This document shows, one piece after another, positions 1 to 8,135 of a stretch of DNA of 64,000 nucleotides. A model generated the notes under the pieces. The model was not told the DNA's origin. It ran no database searches and saw nothing but the letters and a program-made list of their open reading frames with translations. Source of the DNA: Pseudomonas viridiflava (GTDB lineage Bacteria; Pseudomonadota; Gammaproteobacteria; Pseudomonadales; Pseudomonadaceae); assembly GCF_900585905.1 (NCBI RefSeq), contig NZ_UTVH01000095.1, positions 248,001 to 312,000 of the forward strand. Direction: 5' to 3'. Within the stretch, counting starts at the first letter, position 1. Each line of letters starts with the position of its first letter. The translations under genes were made by a program, and so were the position numbers.

Positions 1-2
1 TG

Positions 3-359
3 TGGAAGTCTGATAATTATTCAAAGCGCATAAATTTTACAGATGATGTATTGGTACAGGGAAAGGTTAAAGACGTCACCGACCTTATAAAATATGTAAG
101 AGACGCGTTATGTCACCCGGACTCCCCAAATCTTAGGATTGGAACAACTGTAATAGCACCTTTTAATATCTACTTTGGAACAGGTTGCGTCGTTCAAATG
201 GGCGGTGTTACTCATCAGCCTTTGTATCAAGATGACGTTTATTTTACCTTCGGCGGTCAAGGGATTTATCTCGGTAGGCACATCATTCGCGCTTTTAATG
301 AAGCCCGAGAAAATTTGTTGCCACTCATGGACGAGCGAATGCGCCCGAGACACCTCTGA
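3..359 (+). CDS. Hypothetical protein, 5' end outside the window
   Basis: The reading frame is open from the left edge of the window to a stop at 359, so the true start is upstream and about 118 C-terminal residues are visible. I do not recognise the family. The segment has no membrane span or signal sequence and contains a Gly/aromatic-rich stretch near its middle. Base composition is lower in GC than the genes to the right. It is probably an accessory gene near the integrase end of the prophage. A TTG at 51 could be a start but has no convincing ribosome binding site. Confidence 0.5.
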   Translation, partial: WKSDNYSKRINFTDDVLVQGKVKDVTDLIKYVRDALCHPDSPNLRIGTTVIAPFNIYFGTGCVVQMGGVTHQPLYQDDVYFTFGGQGIYLGRHIIRAFNEARENLLPLMDERMRPRHL

Positions 360-480
360 ACCTGAACGTGCGTGATCGGCAGCCGCTCATAATATTTCGG
401 AATAACCGTTGTAACGAAGCGATTTAACGCCCGGCGCACTGCCGGTCTACGCTTCAATCTCAAGCCAGGAGGGCATCGAG

Positions 481-708
481 ATGGAAGACAAACGTGTATA
501 CGAGTTGAAGCAGGCGCTGCTGTCAGTGTTCTCTACAGCAGCGAGCATGGGTATCGACATAGATGTGCTGGTCGAGGAGGCCGTGGGCCATCTGGTTGAA
601 GAGGAGCACCTTGGGTGGTTCGACATGTGCCCGCCAGGCGCAGTGTTGGAGCTGCTTTACTGCCGCGACCTGGTGGAGGGTGATCTGTCCGAGCCTTATC
701 TGCGTTAG
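481..708 (+). CDS. Small acidic hypothetical phage protein
   Basis: This is a 75-residue acidic protein of unknown family. A good ribosome binding site (AGGAGG, about ten bases upstream) fixes the ATG. It runs convergently with the clamp-like gene and overlaps its 3' end by four bases. Nothing in the sequence indicates an enzyme; the Glu/Asp-rich composition and small size suit an inhibitor or adaptor, but that is a guess. Position 360-480 upstream shows no gene. Confidence 0.6.
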   Translation: MEDKRVYELKQALLSVFSTAASMGIDIDVLVEEAVGHLVEEEHLGWFDMCPPGAVLELLYCRDLVEGDLSEPYLR

Positions 709-1406
709 GCAGCAGCCGAATCTTCAACCGTCGATGTCGCCCATGAGGGCAGGATGGTTTTGACTTCATCGCCCCGCATCGGCATCACGATACCCATGAA
801 ACGCTCCATCAGATCGGAAGAATTGAAGCGGACCACGATCTTTTCGCCGCTTGCTTCCAAGTGGATGCCGCCACCGCCGAAACGCTTCTGCCCTGACAGC
901 AAAACGCCGATCTTGTTGAACACTTCAAGGTATTCACCATTGATGCAGGGGAGCTGTTTGTCTGGGGCCTGACGCTTGCTCGGCACGACCCGGCGCCAGT
1001 CCGGAAAGTTCCCTTCTACCAGTTCCGTTTTCTCTGTCAGGTGCGCGTAATCACCGAATAGTTCAGGCTCTTGAGCGACATCAGGCATGCTCGATACGAC
1101 TGAATACTTCTCAGCTATCCATAGAAGTGCTGGGGCCTCCCCGTCGGGGCCGCGCCGCGCGGTGCAAGCCGACAGCAGCCGCTTGGAGGCAGTGCTCAGC
1201 AGCACGCTTTTGTGCGCTGGATGAATCCATCCATCAGGGTCATGCATTGCGCCCATGAAGTGTCCGTTGGTAGCAACGATGATGACGCCAGCTTCTGGGT
1301 GCCGCTCAATCTGGACGGCGTTCAGGTAATACCTGACATCTCCCTTAGCGGCGCATTGATGGACTGCAGCAAAGTACTTCGGATTTACGCGGGCGAGAAA
1401 TGCCAT
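705..1406 (-). CDS. Sliding-clamp (DnaN)-like phage protein
   Basis: The protein (about 233 aa) has the hallmarks of a beta-clamp-like domain: an early ATNGHFMG segment, corresponding to the 'DGHRL' loop of clamps, and a later GNFPDWRRVVP segment, corresponding to the 'G.FPdy..viP' motif. At this length it would hold about two clamp domains rather than the three of host DnaN. The ATG at 1406 is preferred over 1418 because GGAGA lies six bases ahead of it. It is the last gene of the leftward early operon, downstream of the recombination genes. It might tether phage enzymes or modulate host replication; function is inferred from motif resemblance only. Confidence 0.6.
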   Translation of the reverse strand: MAFLARVNPKYFAAVHQCAAKGDVRYYLNAVQIERHPEAGVIIVATNGHFMGAMHDPDGWIHPAHKSVLLSTASKRLLSACTARRGPDGEAPALLWIAEKYSVVSSMPDVAQEPELFGDYAHLTEKTELVEGNFPDWRRVVPSKRQAPDKQLPCINGEYLEVFNKIGVLLSGQKRFGGGGIHLEASGEKIVVRFNSSDLMERFMGIVMPMRGDEVKTILPSWATSTVEDSAAA

Positions 1407-1510
1407 GTGATTCTCCATTGCATGCGCCGCCCTCCGTGTCCGGTGGTGGCAAATTGGTTGGGTATGGGGTATTACGGGTGACCGGCATGGGGCCGGGACA
1501 AGGAGTAGAA

Positions 1511-1789
1511 ATGGATCATTCAGGCGTAACGCATACTGTCCAGCTGATAACTCACACCTCTGCTAGTTGTCCGTACTGCACGAACTTCCTAGAAGGTGAA
1601 AAGATTGCAGAAAACATCAACCATATGATTCAGCAGCATGACGGGTTTTTAATTCATGTTGGGTCGGAAACGGGGGAGAACTATAAAGGCGAAGTTCACC
1701 ACGCCACGCTTGCTCTGATAGGATTTTCCGATGCGCCAGCCGCCAAGGAACTGCCAAAGGTCAGATTCGATCTGAGCCCTCAGGAATAA
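1511..1789 (+). CDS. Hypothetical protein with a CxxC motif
   Basis: A 92-residue protein starting at an ATG with a clear AGGAG site eight bases upstream. A CPYC motif near residue 17 and several histidines could bind a metal, but no paired second CxxC is visible, so a zinc ribbon is not established. It lies on the opposite strand from the early operon and converges with the next gene, overlapping it by 29 bases at the 3' ends. Family not recognised. Confidence 0.55.
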   Translation: MDHSGVTHTVQLITHTSASCPYCTNFLEGEKIAENINHMIQQHDGFLIHVGSETGENYKGEVHHATLALIGFSDAPAAKELPKVRFDLSPQE

Positions 1790-2102
1790 CCAGTTCATCG
1801 CCCGGCTCTTGCTGGATCATCAGCAAGCTCTTCCGGTGAAACTCCAGCGCCACGATTTTGGATACGCTGATTTCGTGGCGCGGAACCTCAAGCATCGGCA
1901 GGGACCTTTCAGGCCCTAATTCATGCAGTCGGTGAATCATCAGCGTCAGCGCTTCACCTTGCTCCTCGATGCCTGCCCACTGCATCAGCTCAGCCAGGGC
2001 TTGTCGCGTCCCGGGCCTGACCCGAAGCCGCAGCTCTTCCTCCTGAGCTTTCGCCCGCTTCAGTGCAGTCTTCTCGCTGCGCTGCTCCTGTGTCATCGCC
2101 AT
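1761..2102 (-). CDS. Hypothetical protein, possible RHH-type regulator
   Basis: A 113-residue protein with a highly charged N-terminus followed by an LRVRPGTRQAL segment resembling the start of ribbon-helix-helix or similar small DNA-binding folds. An AAGGAG site eight bases before the ATG at 2102 supports the start. It sits in the leftward early operon between the HTH gene and the clamp-like gene. DNA binding is inferred only from composition. Confidence 0.6.
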   Translation of the reverse strand: MAMTQEQRSEKTALKRAKAQEEELRLRVRPGTRQALAELMQWAGIEEQGEALTLMIHRLHELGPERSLPMLEVPRHEISVSKIVALEFHRKSLLMIQQEPGDELVIPEGSDRI

Positions 2103-2183
2103 GAACTGACTCCTTCAAGCCGCTGGGCGGTAAGTGAATGTGCTGCTGTCGCCTGCCGTGCCTGACGCGGGCGCTAATCCGCT

Positions 2184-2759
2184 TCACTTGCGAACGCGCT
2201 GCAGCGGGTAGTCGATGCTGTATTCAGCGATCAGCCTGGCCATCAGCGAATGACTCATGCCCAAGCGATCCCGCGCAGCCTTCTTCGACAAGCCCTGTTC
2301 CTTTGCTGCGATGATCAGCGCGACGTGCTTCTCGTCGTTGGACCGGTCCAGTTTGTTGGGCTTCAGAGAGGGCGTGGGGTCGAAGGCCTGGAACTGGAAG
2401 CCATGCTTGGTGGCAAGCTTGCGCAGCAGATAGGTGCTCAGCCCGGTCTGTCTGCCGACCTCGGTGAGCGTCATCGTTGCCGCCAGCGACTCAGCCCTGG
2501 CAAGCAGCTCGCTCTTGGCTTTGGCTTTCTGCTCGGCCGATGTCACTCGCTTGGGCTTGGCGGCCCTCCGCACCGGCGCTGCCGGTGCTGCTGCCGGAAA
2601 GGTCCGGCCGTACGCCTTCGTTTCAGGTTTGGGCACAAACCCCACATTCGGCAGCGTGCAGATGACGCCGCCCTTGTTCTCAAAATCCGCGATGGCGGCA
2701 GCCAGCTTTGCTGAAGCCTGGCTGTTCGCCTCGATCATGCTGGTTTCAAGGCTGATCAT
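2184..2759 (-). CDS. Putative helix-turn-helix protein of the early operon
   Basis: A 191-residue basic protein with two HTH-like segments: one around residues 95-120 (LTEVGRQTGLSTYLLRKLA) and one around 150-180 (AAKEQGLSKKAARDRLGMS). An Ala/Pro/Lys-rich linker separates them from the N-terminal part. GGAG precedes the ATG. It lies two bases downstream of the exonuclease gene, so it is co-transcribed with the recombination genes. A decayed relative of its second HTH occurs outside the prophage at 49836-49930. Role unknown; a regulator or terminase-like DNA binder is possible. Confidence 0.65.
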   Translation of the reverse strand: MISLETSMIEANSQASAKLAAAIADFENKGGVICTLPNVGFVPKPETKAYGRTFPAAAPAAPVRRAAKPKRVTSAEQKAKAKSELLARAESLAATMTLTEVGRQTGLSTYLLRKLATKHGFQFQAFDPTPSLKPNKLDRSNDEKHVALIIAAKEQGLSKKAARDRLGMSHSLMARLIAEYSIDYPLQRVRK

Positions 2760-2761
2760 GG

Positions 2762-3424
2762 TCAGGCTCCTAGTCTATGGGCTTGGGCTCGAGCTTTGTC
2801 CGCCACCTCGTCAACCATACGATTCAGCTCAAGATTGAACTGGACCAGCTCTCTGTGCAGGTTGTCGATGTATTCTTCATCGCGGCAAATCGTCTCGATG
2901 TAAAGCTGGCAATCCTCATCTTGGCGAGAATCGAACGACAGAAAGTCCCACCACTTTCGCCCGGTCACGAACATGCAACCCTGAACCTGCGGAATGTGTT
3001 CTTCGGGCATACCTTCAAGCCAGGTCCTGACGTGTATCGCTTCGTTGAATGGGCACTTCGATTCGGTACCGCCGTCATCGTTGATGAGACCGTCGGGTGA
3101 GCAGCCCAACCAATCGTACTTAGGGTGAACGATGAACTCCGAGGGCAACACGATGTTGCCGGTCAGCATCTCGTAGGCGTCTTGGGCTTTTTGCTCTTCG
3201 GTGTGGCCCCACTTCATGGAAGCGCTACTGACGTTGTGCTTGGACTTCTTTGCGAGACGCTCGAAGCACAGCTCACGCATATAGGAGGTGCGGGCTCCCA
3301 TTGGCTCGCGCTTGCCATTTTTGTCAGGCTTTCCCCAGGCCAACACATCTTTGAAACGGCTAGCTGTTACGCGGCCAGAACGGTCGGCACGCCACTTCTC
3401 TGTGCCCTGTAGTTCAGTTCTCAC
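2762..3424 (-). CDS. YqaJ/lambda-exo type recombination exonuclease
   Basis: A 220-residue member of the YqaJ viral recombinase family, a 5'-3' dsDNA exonuclease that loads an annealing protein. Visible family features are the N-terminal RVTASRFKDVL segment, the GHTEEQKA segment, the LGCSPDGLI motif carrying the catalytic Asp, and the TESKCP motif corresponding to the Glu-x-Lys of the PD-(D/E)XK fold. The start is GTG, overlapping the stop of the RecT gene at one base, which indicates translational coupling. With RecT it forms a Red-like homologous recombination pair. Confidence 0.9.
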   Translation of the reverse strand: MRTELQGTEKWRADRSGRVTASRFKDVLAWGKPDKNGKREPMGARTSYMRELCFERLAKKSKHNVSSASMKWGHTEEQKAQDAYEMLTGNIVLPSEFIVHPKYDWLGCSPDGLINDDGGTESKCPFNEAIHVRTWLEGMPEEHIPQVQGCMFVTGRKWWDFLSFDSRQDEDCQLYIETICRDEEYIDNLHRELVQFNLELNRMVDEVADKARAQAHRLGA

Positions 3425-4389
3425 TACGCCGCCTCCTTGGCCTCAGTCAGGTCGTCTTTGGTTCCGCTCATGTCGGTAAAGTCAGCGTCAACTATTGCCG
3501 CCATGCTCTTGAGGGCTTCGTGGCATTCCAGGCCAATTGCTGCGCGCTGCTTCGGCTTGAGGCCTGCCCATGCAGCTGCATACGCCTCGATGTCTTGCCG
3601 TTTTGCAACAGCCAGGAGGTCTGCGAATACACCGTCGATTTCTGGCGACGGGGATTTAGGGCCGAACGAAACACTAGAGGCGGCCGCAGTGTTGATTGCC
3701 TGCTCAGCAGGGGTGATGTCTATCTCGTTGCCGTTGACACTTTCGAACTCGTCAGGCGTGTAAACACCCAGGATTACGTCAGGGCAGAACAGGCGAGCCC
3801 ACTTCTTTGTGGCCAGGTACGCGATCTGCTGCTTAGGGTCGTCAGCCCACAGAGTCGAGTTACGGGTTCTAGCTTGAGCCATAAGGGTCTCCAGCACCCG
3901 TGGCTCATTTTCACCGCGGAATGTTGCCCAGACCTTGACGCCAAGGCCGACTTCATCGAGCAGCCCCCAGCCAGGAACCCGGTACTCCTTGTTATCGGAG
4001 TTTTTCTTAACGAGAAACTTGCCGACGATTTTTTCCCACGGCCCAAACCACTCATAGTGAAGACGGTCGATGGTGGGTGCCTTCGATGTGATTACAGCGT
4101 TGACCAGTTGAGCCTCATAGCTCAGTGCGCCGCCTTTCACTGTGAAGGTTTTCTGAGCAACCGCGAATGGGTTCATCTGCCACTGCATGGCCTGCAGGAC
4201 GATAGCCATGCAATCTGCCTTGTTGCCTCGCAGATGCTCAGGAACCGTTGTTTTTCCATCGGCCATCATGGTCGCAAGATCGGTCATAGATCTCATCGTG
4301 CCAGGGTCGAGGATGAGCGCTGCCGCGTTGTGTGATGGGTCGTTGTACGTGGCGAGGCCAGTGGGTGCTTGGATGTCTGATTCGTTCAT
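3424..4389 (-). CDS. recT: RecT family single-strand annealing protein
   Basis: A 321-residue RecT-type protein. The core shows typical segments including MQWQMNPFAVAQKT, GGALSYEAQLVNAV and the WATF/ATKKWAR region. It binds ssDNA exposed by the neighbouring exonuclease and promotes annealing during phage recombination. I chose the ATG at 4389 because GGAGAG lies six bases ahead; an in-frame ATG at 4410 lacks such a site. It is upstream of and coupled to the exonuclease and downstream of the coiled-coil gene. Confidence 0.9.
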   Translation of the reverse strand: MNESDIQAPTGLATYNDPSHNAAALILDPGTMRSMTDLATMMADGKTTVPEHLRGNKADCMAIVLQAMQWQMNPFAVAQKTFTVKGGALSYEAQLVNAVITSKAPTIDRLHYEWFGPWEKIVGKFLVKKNSDNKEYRVPGWGLLDEVGLGVKVWATFRGENEPRVLETLMAQARTRNSTLWADDPKQQIAYLATKKWARLFCPDVILGVYTPDEFESVNGNEIDITPAEQAINTAAASSVSFGPKSPSPEIDGVFADLLAVAKRQDIEAYAAAWAGLKPKQRAAIGLECHEALKSMAAIVDADFTDMSGTKDDLTEAKEAA

Positions 4390-4442
4390 AGCGCTCTCCG
4401 TGGCCGACATGGAGTGCGTCGGCCGTCAGATAGAAAGGGTGG

Positions 4443-5606
4443 TCAAAAGCGGATGGCGCGAAGCCAAGCGAGAGCAGTGTCGAGGCCCACGTCGAAGCCC
4501 AGCGCGACAACCTCGACGATGTCGTCCACCGATGGTGCCGTCGTGGTCACGTCATCGAATGCTGCGGCCGCTGAACTTGCGCTTAATGGTTTGGCTTCGA
4601 TCTTCTCGGCCAGACTTTGGCTGGCCACAGCAGCGGCTTGAGTAGGCGCCATAGCTTGGGCGCGAAGGCGAACCAGCTCTTCCTGGTCACGCTGATACTG
4701 CGCGTCTCGCTCGCGATGCTGGCGCTGTTGCTCTTCCTGTTGCTCACGCTGTTGGCGCTGCTGTGCTTCCATGTCACGGCGCTGCTGGTCCAGCTCGTCC
4801 TGCTGCTTCTTCAAGCGCTGGCGATCTTCCTCGGCGCGCTGTTTGCGCAACTCCTCGGCCTCAGCGTCGGCGATACGTTGTTTCTCGCGCAGCTCATCCA
4901 ACTCTTTCTGCTGGGCCAGCAGCTTGGCAGTAGCTTCTTCTCGCTCAGTTGCAGACTTGTGCAGCGTTTCCAGCTGTTCAATTGCATTGTCGCGAGCGAT
5001 GGTGCCTTCAGCCTCGAACTCGCCATACTCATCGGGCAGGATCACCGAATCTTTCACGCTTTGAAGAACGGTTGCGACATCTGCGGCGCTCCGACTTGCA
5101 TAAGCGGCAGCGACAGAACTGAAACGGGTGATTTTTACCCGGATTGCTTCAACTCGCTCAGCCTCGATGCGCTCGCGCTCGGCCTTGATGGCAGCGATGC
5201 GTTTCTCTTCGGCCTTGATCGCTTCGTCTACGGGCTCTTCAATTGCCAAAACGCGGGTCCTGAGCGTCTCGCCGAACTCCTTAACCTGATTGACGCGAGC
5301 TTGTGCGTCTTTAACCTTCTGCTGATATGGGACCAACGCGGTTTTGGTGGTTTTATCCAGGGCGTAGCGAACGTCGCGGATGTCGACGCGAACTTCTTTC
5401 GCATTTGCCAGCCCTTCGCTGGTCGAGCAGTCAACGACCAGCTTCGCGTAAGTTGTTTCTAGGCGAACGATCTGCTCTTCGTGCGGGCGGTATTCCGCAA
5501 TGTCTGTGACAGCAGCAGACGGGCCTACCTGATTGTTTGTTACTGCGTCGCCGGGTTCGCCCATCTCCAAGGATTCCTGAGCGAGCTTTTGTTTATGTGC
5601 AGACAT
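4443..5606 (-). CDS. Long coiled-coil phage protein upstream of RecT
   Basis: A 387-residue protein dominated by predicted coiled coil: Lys/Glu/Arg-rich helices from about residue 75 to 160 and a very long Gln/Glu/Arg heptad region from about 225 to 315. The N-terminal section resembles DUF1351-type phage proteins often found beside recT, though I hold this loosely. AAGGAA precedes the ATG. Its place directly ahead of recT suggests an accessory role in recombination or nuclease inhibition. No catalytic motif is visible. Confidence 0.65.
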   Translation of the reverse strand: MSAHKQKLAQESLEMGEPGDAVTNNQVGPSAAVTDIAEYRPHEEQIVRLETTYAKLVVDCSTSEGLANAKEVRVDIRDVRYALDKTTKTALVPYQQKVKDAQARVNQVKEFGETLRTRVLAIEEPVDEAIKAEEKRIAAIKAERERIEAERVEAIRVKITRFSSVAAAYASRSAADVATVLQSVKDSVILPDEYGEFEAEGTIARDNAIEQLETLHKSATEREEATAKLLAQQKELDELREKQRIADAEAEELRKQRAEEDRQRLKKQQDELDQQRRDMEAQQRQQREQQEEQQRQHRERDAQYQRDQEELVRLRAQAMAPTQAAAVASQSLAEKIEAKPLSASSAAAAFDDVTTTAPSVDDIVEVVALGFDVGLDTALAWLRAIRF

Positions 5607-5679
5607 GACAATTCCTTGCCGCGCTATACGCAGCGTTGAACGTTGAATGGGTGGTGAAACGAAGAGTGATGGTTTGCTG

Positions 5680-5859
5680 TCAGCCCCAGCCGGTGATTGG
5701 GCGGCGCTTCAGCCAGTCAGCCTTCATCGGGTAGGTCAGGTCAGCAACTCGCATGCTGCGTGGGAATTCAAAGGCGCCACGCACGGTGACTGGCTTGCTG
5801 CGAGCGGCGATCTCTTCGACCTGCTCGTCGATCAGCGATTTAACGAGTGGCTGCGACAC
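5680..5859 (-). CDS. Small hypothetical protein (59 aa, GTG start)
   Basis: A short gene that reads cleanly from a GTG at 5859, with GGAG seven bases upstream, to a TGA at 5680. The product has an amphipathic acidic N-terminal helix and a basic C-terminus ending in RRPITGWG. The start lies inside the 3' end of the preceding gene, as usual in this compact operon. Function unknown. Confidence 0.55.
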   Translation of the reverse strand: MSQPLVKSLIDEQVEEIAARSKPVTVRGAFEFPRSMRVADLTYPMKADWLKRRPITGWG

Positions 5860-6085
5860 GATCGAATCTCCTTATTTTGGCTGCTGCACGCTCATGGCTG
5901 CGAGTACGGATGGCATCCCGGCGCAGCACGTACGTTCGATGCTCGATGCAATCAATCGCACCGAGCGCATATGCCATCTCAACCGCCATGCATGCCTCGG
6001 CGTGCAGGTGCAGGCTGTCATTGCCCGCGTCCAGCGCCGAGAAGCGCGCTTCGATGATGTCTACCGCTCTTTCATGGTTGTTCAC
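5840..6085 (-). CDS. Small hypothetical early protein
   Basis: An 81-residue protein with a GTG start preceded by GAGGAG six bases upstream. It overlaps the preceding gene by 14 bases and the following gene by 20. Ala- and Arg-rich with several Cys/His residues, but no clear metal-binding pattern. Family not recognised. Confidence 0.55.
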   Translation of the reverse strand: MNNHERAVDIIEARFSALDAGNDSLHLHAEACMAVEMAYALGAIDCIEHRTYVLRRDAIRTRSHERAAAKIRRFDRVAATR

Positions 6086-6329
6086 GCTGCGCTCCTCGTA
6101 CTGGTGGGCAGATCATTTCCATCTGGGCAATGCATGCCTGAATGTTGGCCCGCAGCTTTTGGCGGCGGACCTTCTCGCGCTCAGCCCGATACTTGATCAG
6201 TTCAGGGCTGTCGTAGTCATGGTTGAAGTCATCGACCGGCTTGGGCTCATTGCCCCACTGGTCAATCCTGCGGACAGACGCCCGGCCTTGGGCGCTGTCC
6301 TGGTAACGCTCAAGGTCTAATTCGGGCAT
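6072..6329 (-). CDS. Small charged hypothetical early protein
   Basis: An 85-residue protein. The ATG at 6329 is chosen because GGAGG lies just upstream; a longer reading frame to 6410 would overlap the next gene and has no binding site. The product is rich in charged residues with a predicted helix toward the C-terminus (KYRAEREKVRRQKL). Unknown function. Confidence 0.55.
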   Translation of the reverse strand: MPELDLERYQDSAQGRASVRRIDQWGNEPKPVDDFNHDYDSPELIKYRAEREKVRRQKLRANIQACIAQMEMICPPVRGAQREQP

Positions 6330-6348
6330 CGTCGCCTCCAGGGCTGGG

Positions 6349-6774
6349 TTAGTCGGTGTAAGCGATGTACTTGAAACGGCCGTCTCGGAAGTATTCGAAG
6401 CGACCGCCAAACGTACCGAGAACCTCTTTCTCTACCTCTTCGCGGCTCAGGTGCAGCGGGTAAACGCCTTCCTTGATCATTGAGCTACTGCTGTGCAGCT
6501 TCGCAACCCAGTCGATTTTGGTAGGGTCGAGCACACGCGGCTTTGTTTGGACGTAGGGCATATCGCACATGCTGATGGAGGCGATTTCGCGAGCGCAAAG
6601 AGGGTCATCGGCGGCGCGCCATCCACAATCCAGGCAGCACATATCTGCGTTTTCGTGCTGCCAGCACGGCGCGGAGAGATGACAGCTACAGTCCCTCACC
6701 TTTTCCAGTTCAATAGCGCCTTCGCAGCCGTCACGGGCGCAGGTATCGCCTTCGCAATATCCGAGGTCGCTCAT
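6349..6774 (-). CDS. Cys-rich hypothetical protein, probable zinc binder
   Basis: A 141-residue protein whose N-terminal half has about ten cysteines and histidines (for example CARDGC, DCSCHL, MCCLDCGW), consistent with one or more zinc-binding knuckles. The C-terminal half is ordinary soluble sequence. It lies in the leftward early operon. Zinc binding is inferred from spacing; no named family recognised. Confidence 0.6.
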   Translation of the reverse strand: MSDLGYCEGDTCARDGCEGAIELEKVRDCSCHLSAPCWQHENADMCCLDCGWRAADDPLCAREIASISMCDMPYVQTKPRVLDPTKIDWVAKLHSSSSMIKEGVYPLHLSREEVEKEVLGTFGGRFEYFRDGRFKYIAYTD

Positions 6775-6777
6775 TAC

Positions 6778-6999
6778 TCAATCTCCTGCGTTTCGGGCGG
6801 CCAGCATGGCGTCGGCGACGTCATAAGCCGATTCAGCTAGCCCGTCCACGCCTTGCCCCCAAGTTTCTGGGTGGGCGCAAATTCCTTGCATGGCCTTGGC
6901 CGCGAAGTAATCGCGCATGCTCATCCCGAAGAACGTCCCCGTGCCGCCGTACTCACTACCCGGCACTGGAAATGCTGGTTCGCTTTTGTCGTTACTCAT
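6778..6999 (-). CDS. Small hypothetical phage protein
   Basis: A 73-residue protein of a type common in phage early regions: a Pro/Gly-rich N-terminus with FPVPG, then GMSMRDYFAAKAM, an A-P-G-M-x-RDYFAA-like signature I have seen in small phage hypotheticals. The ATG at 6999 follows an in-frame GTG. Function unknown. Confidence 0.6.
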   Translation of the reverse strand: MSNDKSEPAFPVPGSEYGGTGTFFGMSMRDYFAAKAMQGICAHPETWGQGVDGLAESAYDVADAMLAARNAGD

Positions 7000-7002
7000 C
7001 AC

Positions 7003-7113
7003 TCAATCCTCTGTTGTTCGAATCCATTCGCTCAGCCTTCGGCCACTCGCTGTTGCCGGTGGGCGCAAGGGGAAGGCTGAGCGAATGGATTTGTAATCGG
7101 TACTCTTGCCCAT
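7003..7113 (-). CDS. Possible 36-residue peptide overlapping a large hairpin
   Basis: A short reading frame ending two bases before the start region of the next gene. It contains both arms of the 18-bp inverted repeat at 7023-7089. No good ribosome binding site is visible, so it may be non-coding. It is listed because it fills a gap in an otherwise gapless operon. Confidence 0.25.
   Translation of the reverse strand: MGKSTDYKSIRSAFPLRPPATASGRRLSEWIRTTED
7023..7089. repeat. Perfect 18-bp inverted repeat with 31-base loop
   Basis: The arms at 7023-7040 and 7072-7089 are exact reverse complements (TCCATTCGCTCAGCCTTC and its complement). The loop has an additional GCCAC/GTGGGC pairing. No T-run follows on the minus strand, the direction of operon transcription, so a simple intrinsic terminator is unlikely. 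It could be an RNA processing or stability element. Confidence 0.8.
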
Positions 7114-7120
7114 AGGGCGG

Positions 7121-7423
7121 TTATGCGGTGGCTTTCTGGATGGCGGCATCGGCAACAGCCAGTGCTGCGTGGTATTTATCGAGGTGCGCCGCGCCAAGTC
7201 GTGCAAGGCCAACAAGATTTTTCAGCGCCTCAAGCAGCTCTTCTGATGCAGCCATCACCCTGGCCCGGCCCAGCGCCTCGTCATGGGTGATCTCGCAGTC
7301 GAATATTCGTGGGTGGGCATCACGCTGAGTTACAAGCGCAACACCCTGGTGCCCGTCATGCCGGTCGGTGTCGATGATCCGATACCCGCCAGTTACTTCC
7401 GCTGTGTCGACTTCAAGAGCCAT
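7121..7423 (-). CDS. Small hypothetical early protein
   Basis: A 100-residue protein with a beta-rich N-terminal half and a helical C-terminal half (ASEELLEALKNLV), a pattern seen in many phage proteins of unknown role in which the ELLEAL helix recurs. Family name not recalled with certainty. Confidence 0.6.
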   Translation of the reverse strand: MALEVDTAEVTGGYRIIDTDRHDGHQGVALVTQRDAHPRIFDCEITHDEALGRARVMAASEELLEALKNLVGLARLGAAHLDKYHAALAVADAAIQKATA

Positions 7424-7453
7424 TGTCTTCCTCCGTTGCGTTGATGGTCGCCA

Positions 7454-7546
7454 TCAGATGGCGGTGGTGATCAGCCACACGCAGAGCGCGAGGCTGACGA
7501 AGAGGCCGATCACGAACAGGCGTGCGCCCCAGGCGAGTCTTGGCAT
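7454..7546 (-). CDS. 30-residue membrane peptide
   Basis: A very short gene with GGAGAAACACC directly before its ATG at 7546. The product is a single hydrophobic helix (about residues 9-29) after a positively charged N-terminus, so it would insert with N-in topology. The strong ribosome binding site and fit between neighbours make it likely to be translated. Function unknown. Confidence 0.5.
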   Translation of the reverse strand: MPRLAWGARLFVIGLFVSLALCVWLITTAI

Positions 7547-7576
7547 GGTGTTTCTCCGGGTTACCTTGCTTGTGCG

Positions 7577-8074
7577 TCACGCTGCGCTGGTAGCGGCCAT
7601 TGATTGAATCCGCTGAAGGTTGCGCAGGTAGTACAGGGCAGATTCAATTTCTAATTCGGTCAGGTCGCGGCCAAGCTCGCTGCGCCGGATGCCGATAGAG
7701 AAGATGACGCTGCCGTGAGAGGGCCCCATGCCATATCCGTGCTCAACGAACTGCCCGTGCCAGTGAGCGTATTGCTTGGTGCCGACGTAGGCCTTTTTCA
7801 GACCGTTCGCGCCACTTGCCAGATCGTCTATGGCTTTCTGCAATGCCAAGCCGCGGTCATCGCCAGCCTTGGCGTAGGTGCCGCGCACCTCAAGCACCGA
7901 CTCGGCAAGTTTCAGCGCGTCCAGGTCAATGCCTTCGGAGGACGCGGCGATCAGTCGTTTCGTTTCGAGCAAGTCTTTGGTGAGTTCGGACAGTTGCTTG
8001 TTGTGACGACCGTTTTCTGCGTTGATCAGCGTGTTCAGGCTGACCCGCATCCTTTCAAGTTCTGCGAGTTTCAT
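7577..8074 (-). CDS. Hypothetical early protein with coiled-coil N-terminus
   Basis: A 165-residue protein starting at the ATG at 8074, which has GGAG eight bases upstream (a longer frame to 8098 lacks one). Residues 1-45 form a probable coiled coil; the C-terminal part is mixed alpha/beta and ends with a helix containing ELEIESALYYLRNL. Unknown function; second protein-coding gene of the leftward transcript. Confidence 0.6.
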   Translation of the reverse strand: MKLAELERMRVSLNTLINAENGRHNKQLSELTKDLLETKRLIAASSEGIDLDALKLAESVLEVRGTYAKAGDDRGLALQKAIDDLASGANGLKKAYVGTKQYAHWHGQFVEHGYGMGPSHGSVIFSIGIRRSELGRDLTELEIESALYYLRNLQRIQSMAATSAA

Positions 8075-8135
8075 GCTGTTGCTCCCGTTGATTTCCAATG
8101 CCGCCTCATCGAAGCGGCATCAGTAAATGTGTGGG

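Noticed and set aside
3520..4335. A 271-codon plus-strand frame opposite recT
   Set aside because: Shadow of RecT; no family resemblance or start signal.
4617..5462. Long plus-strand frame opposite the coiled-coil gene, rich in Leu
   Set aside because: It is the complement of Gln/Glu/Arg-rich heptads, which always gives Leu/Ser/Ala-rich shadows; no binding site.
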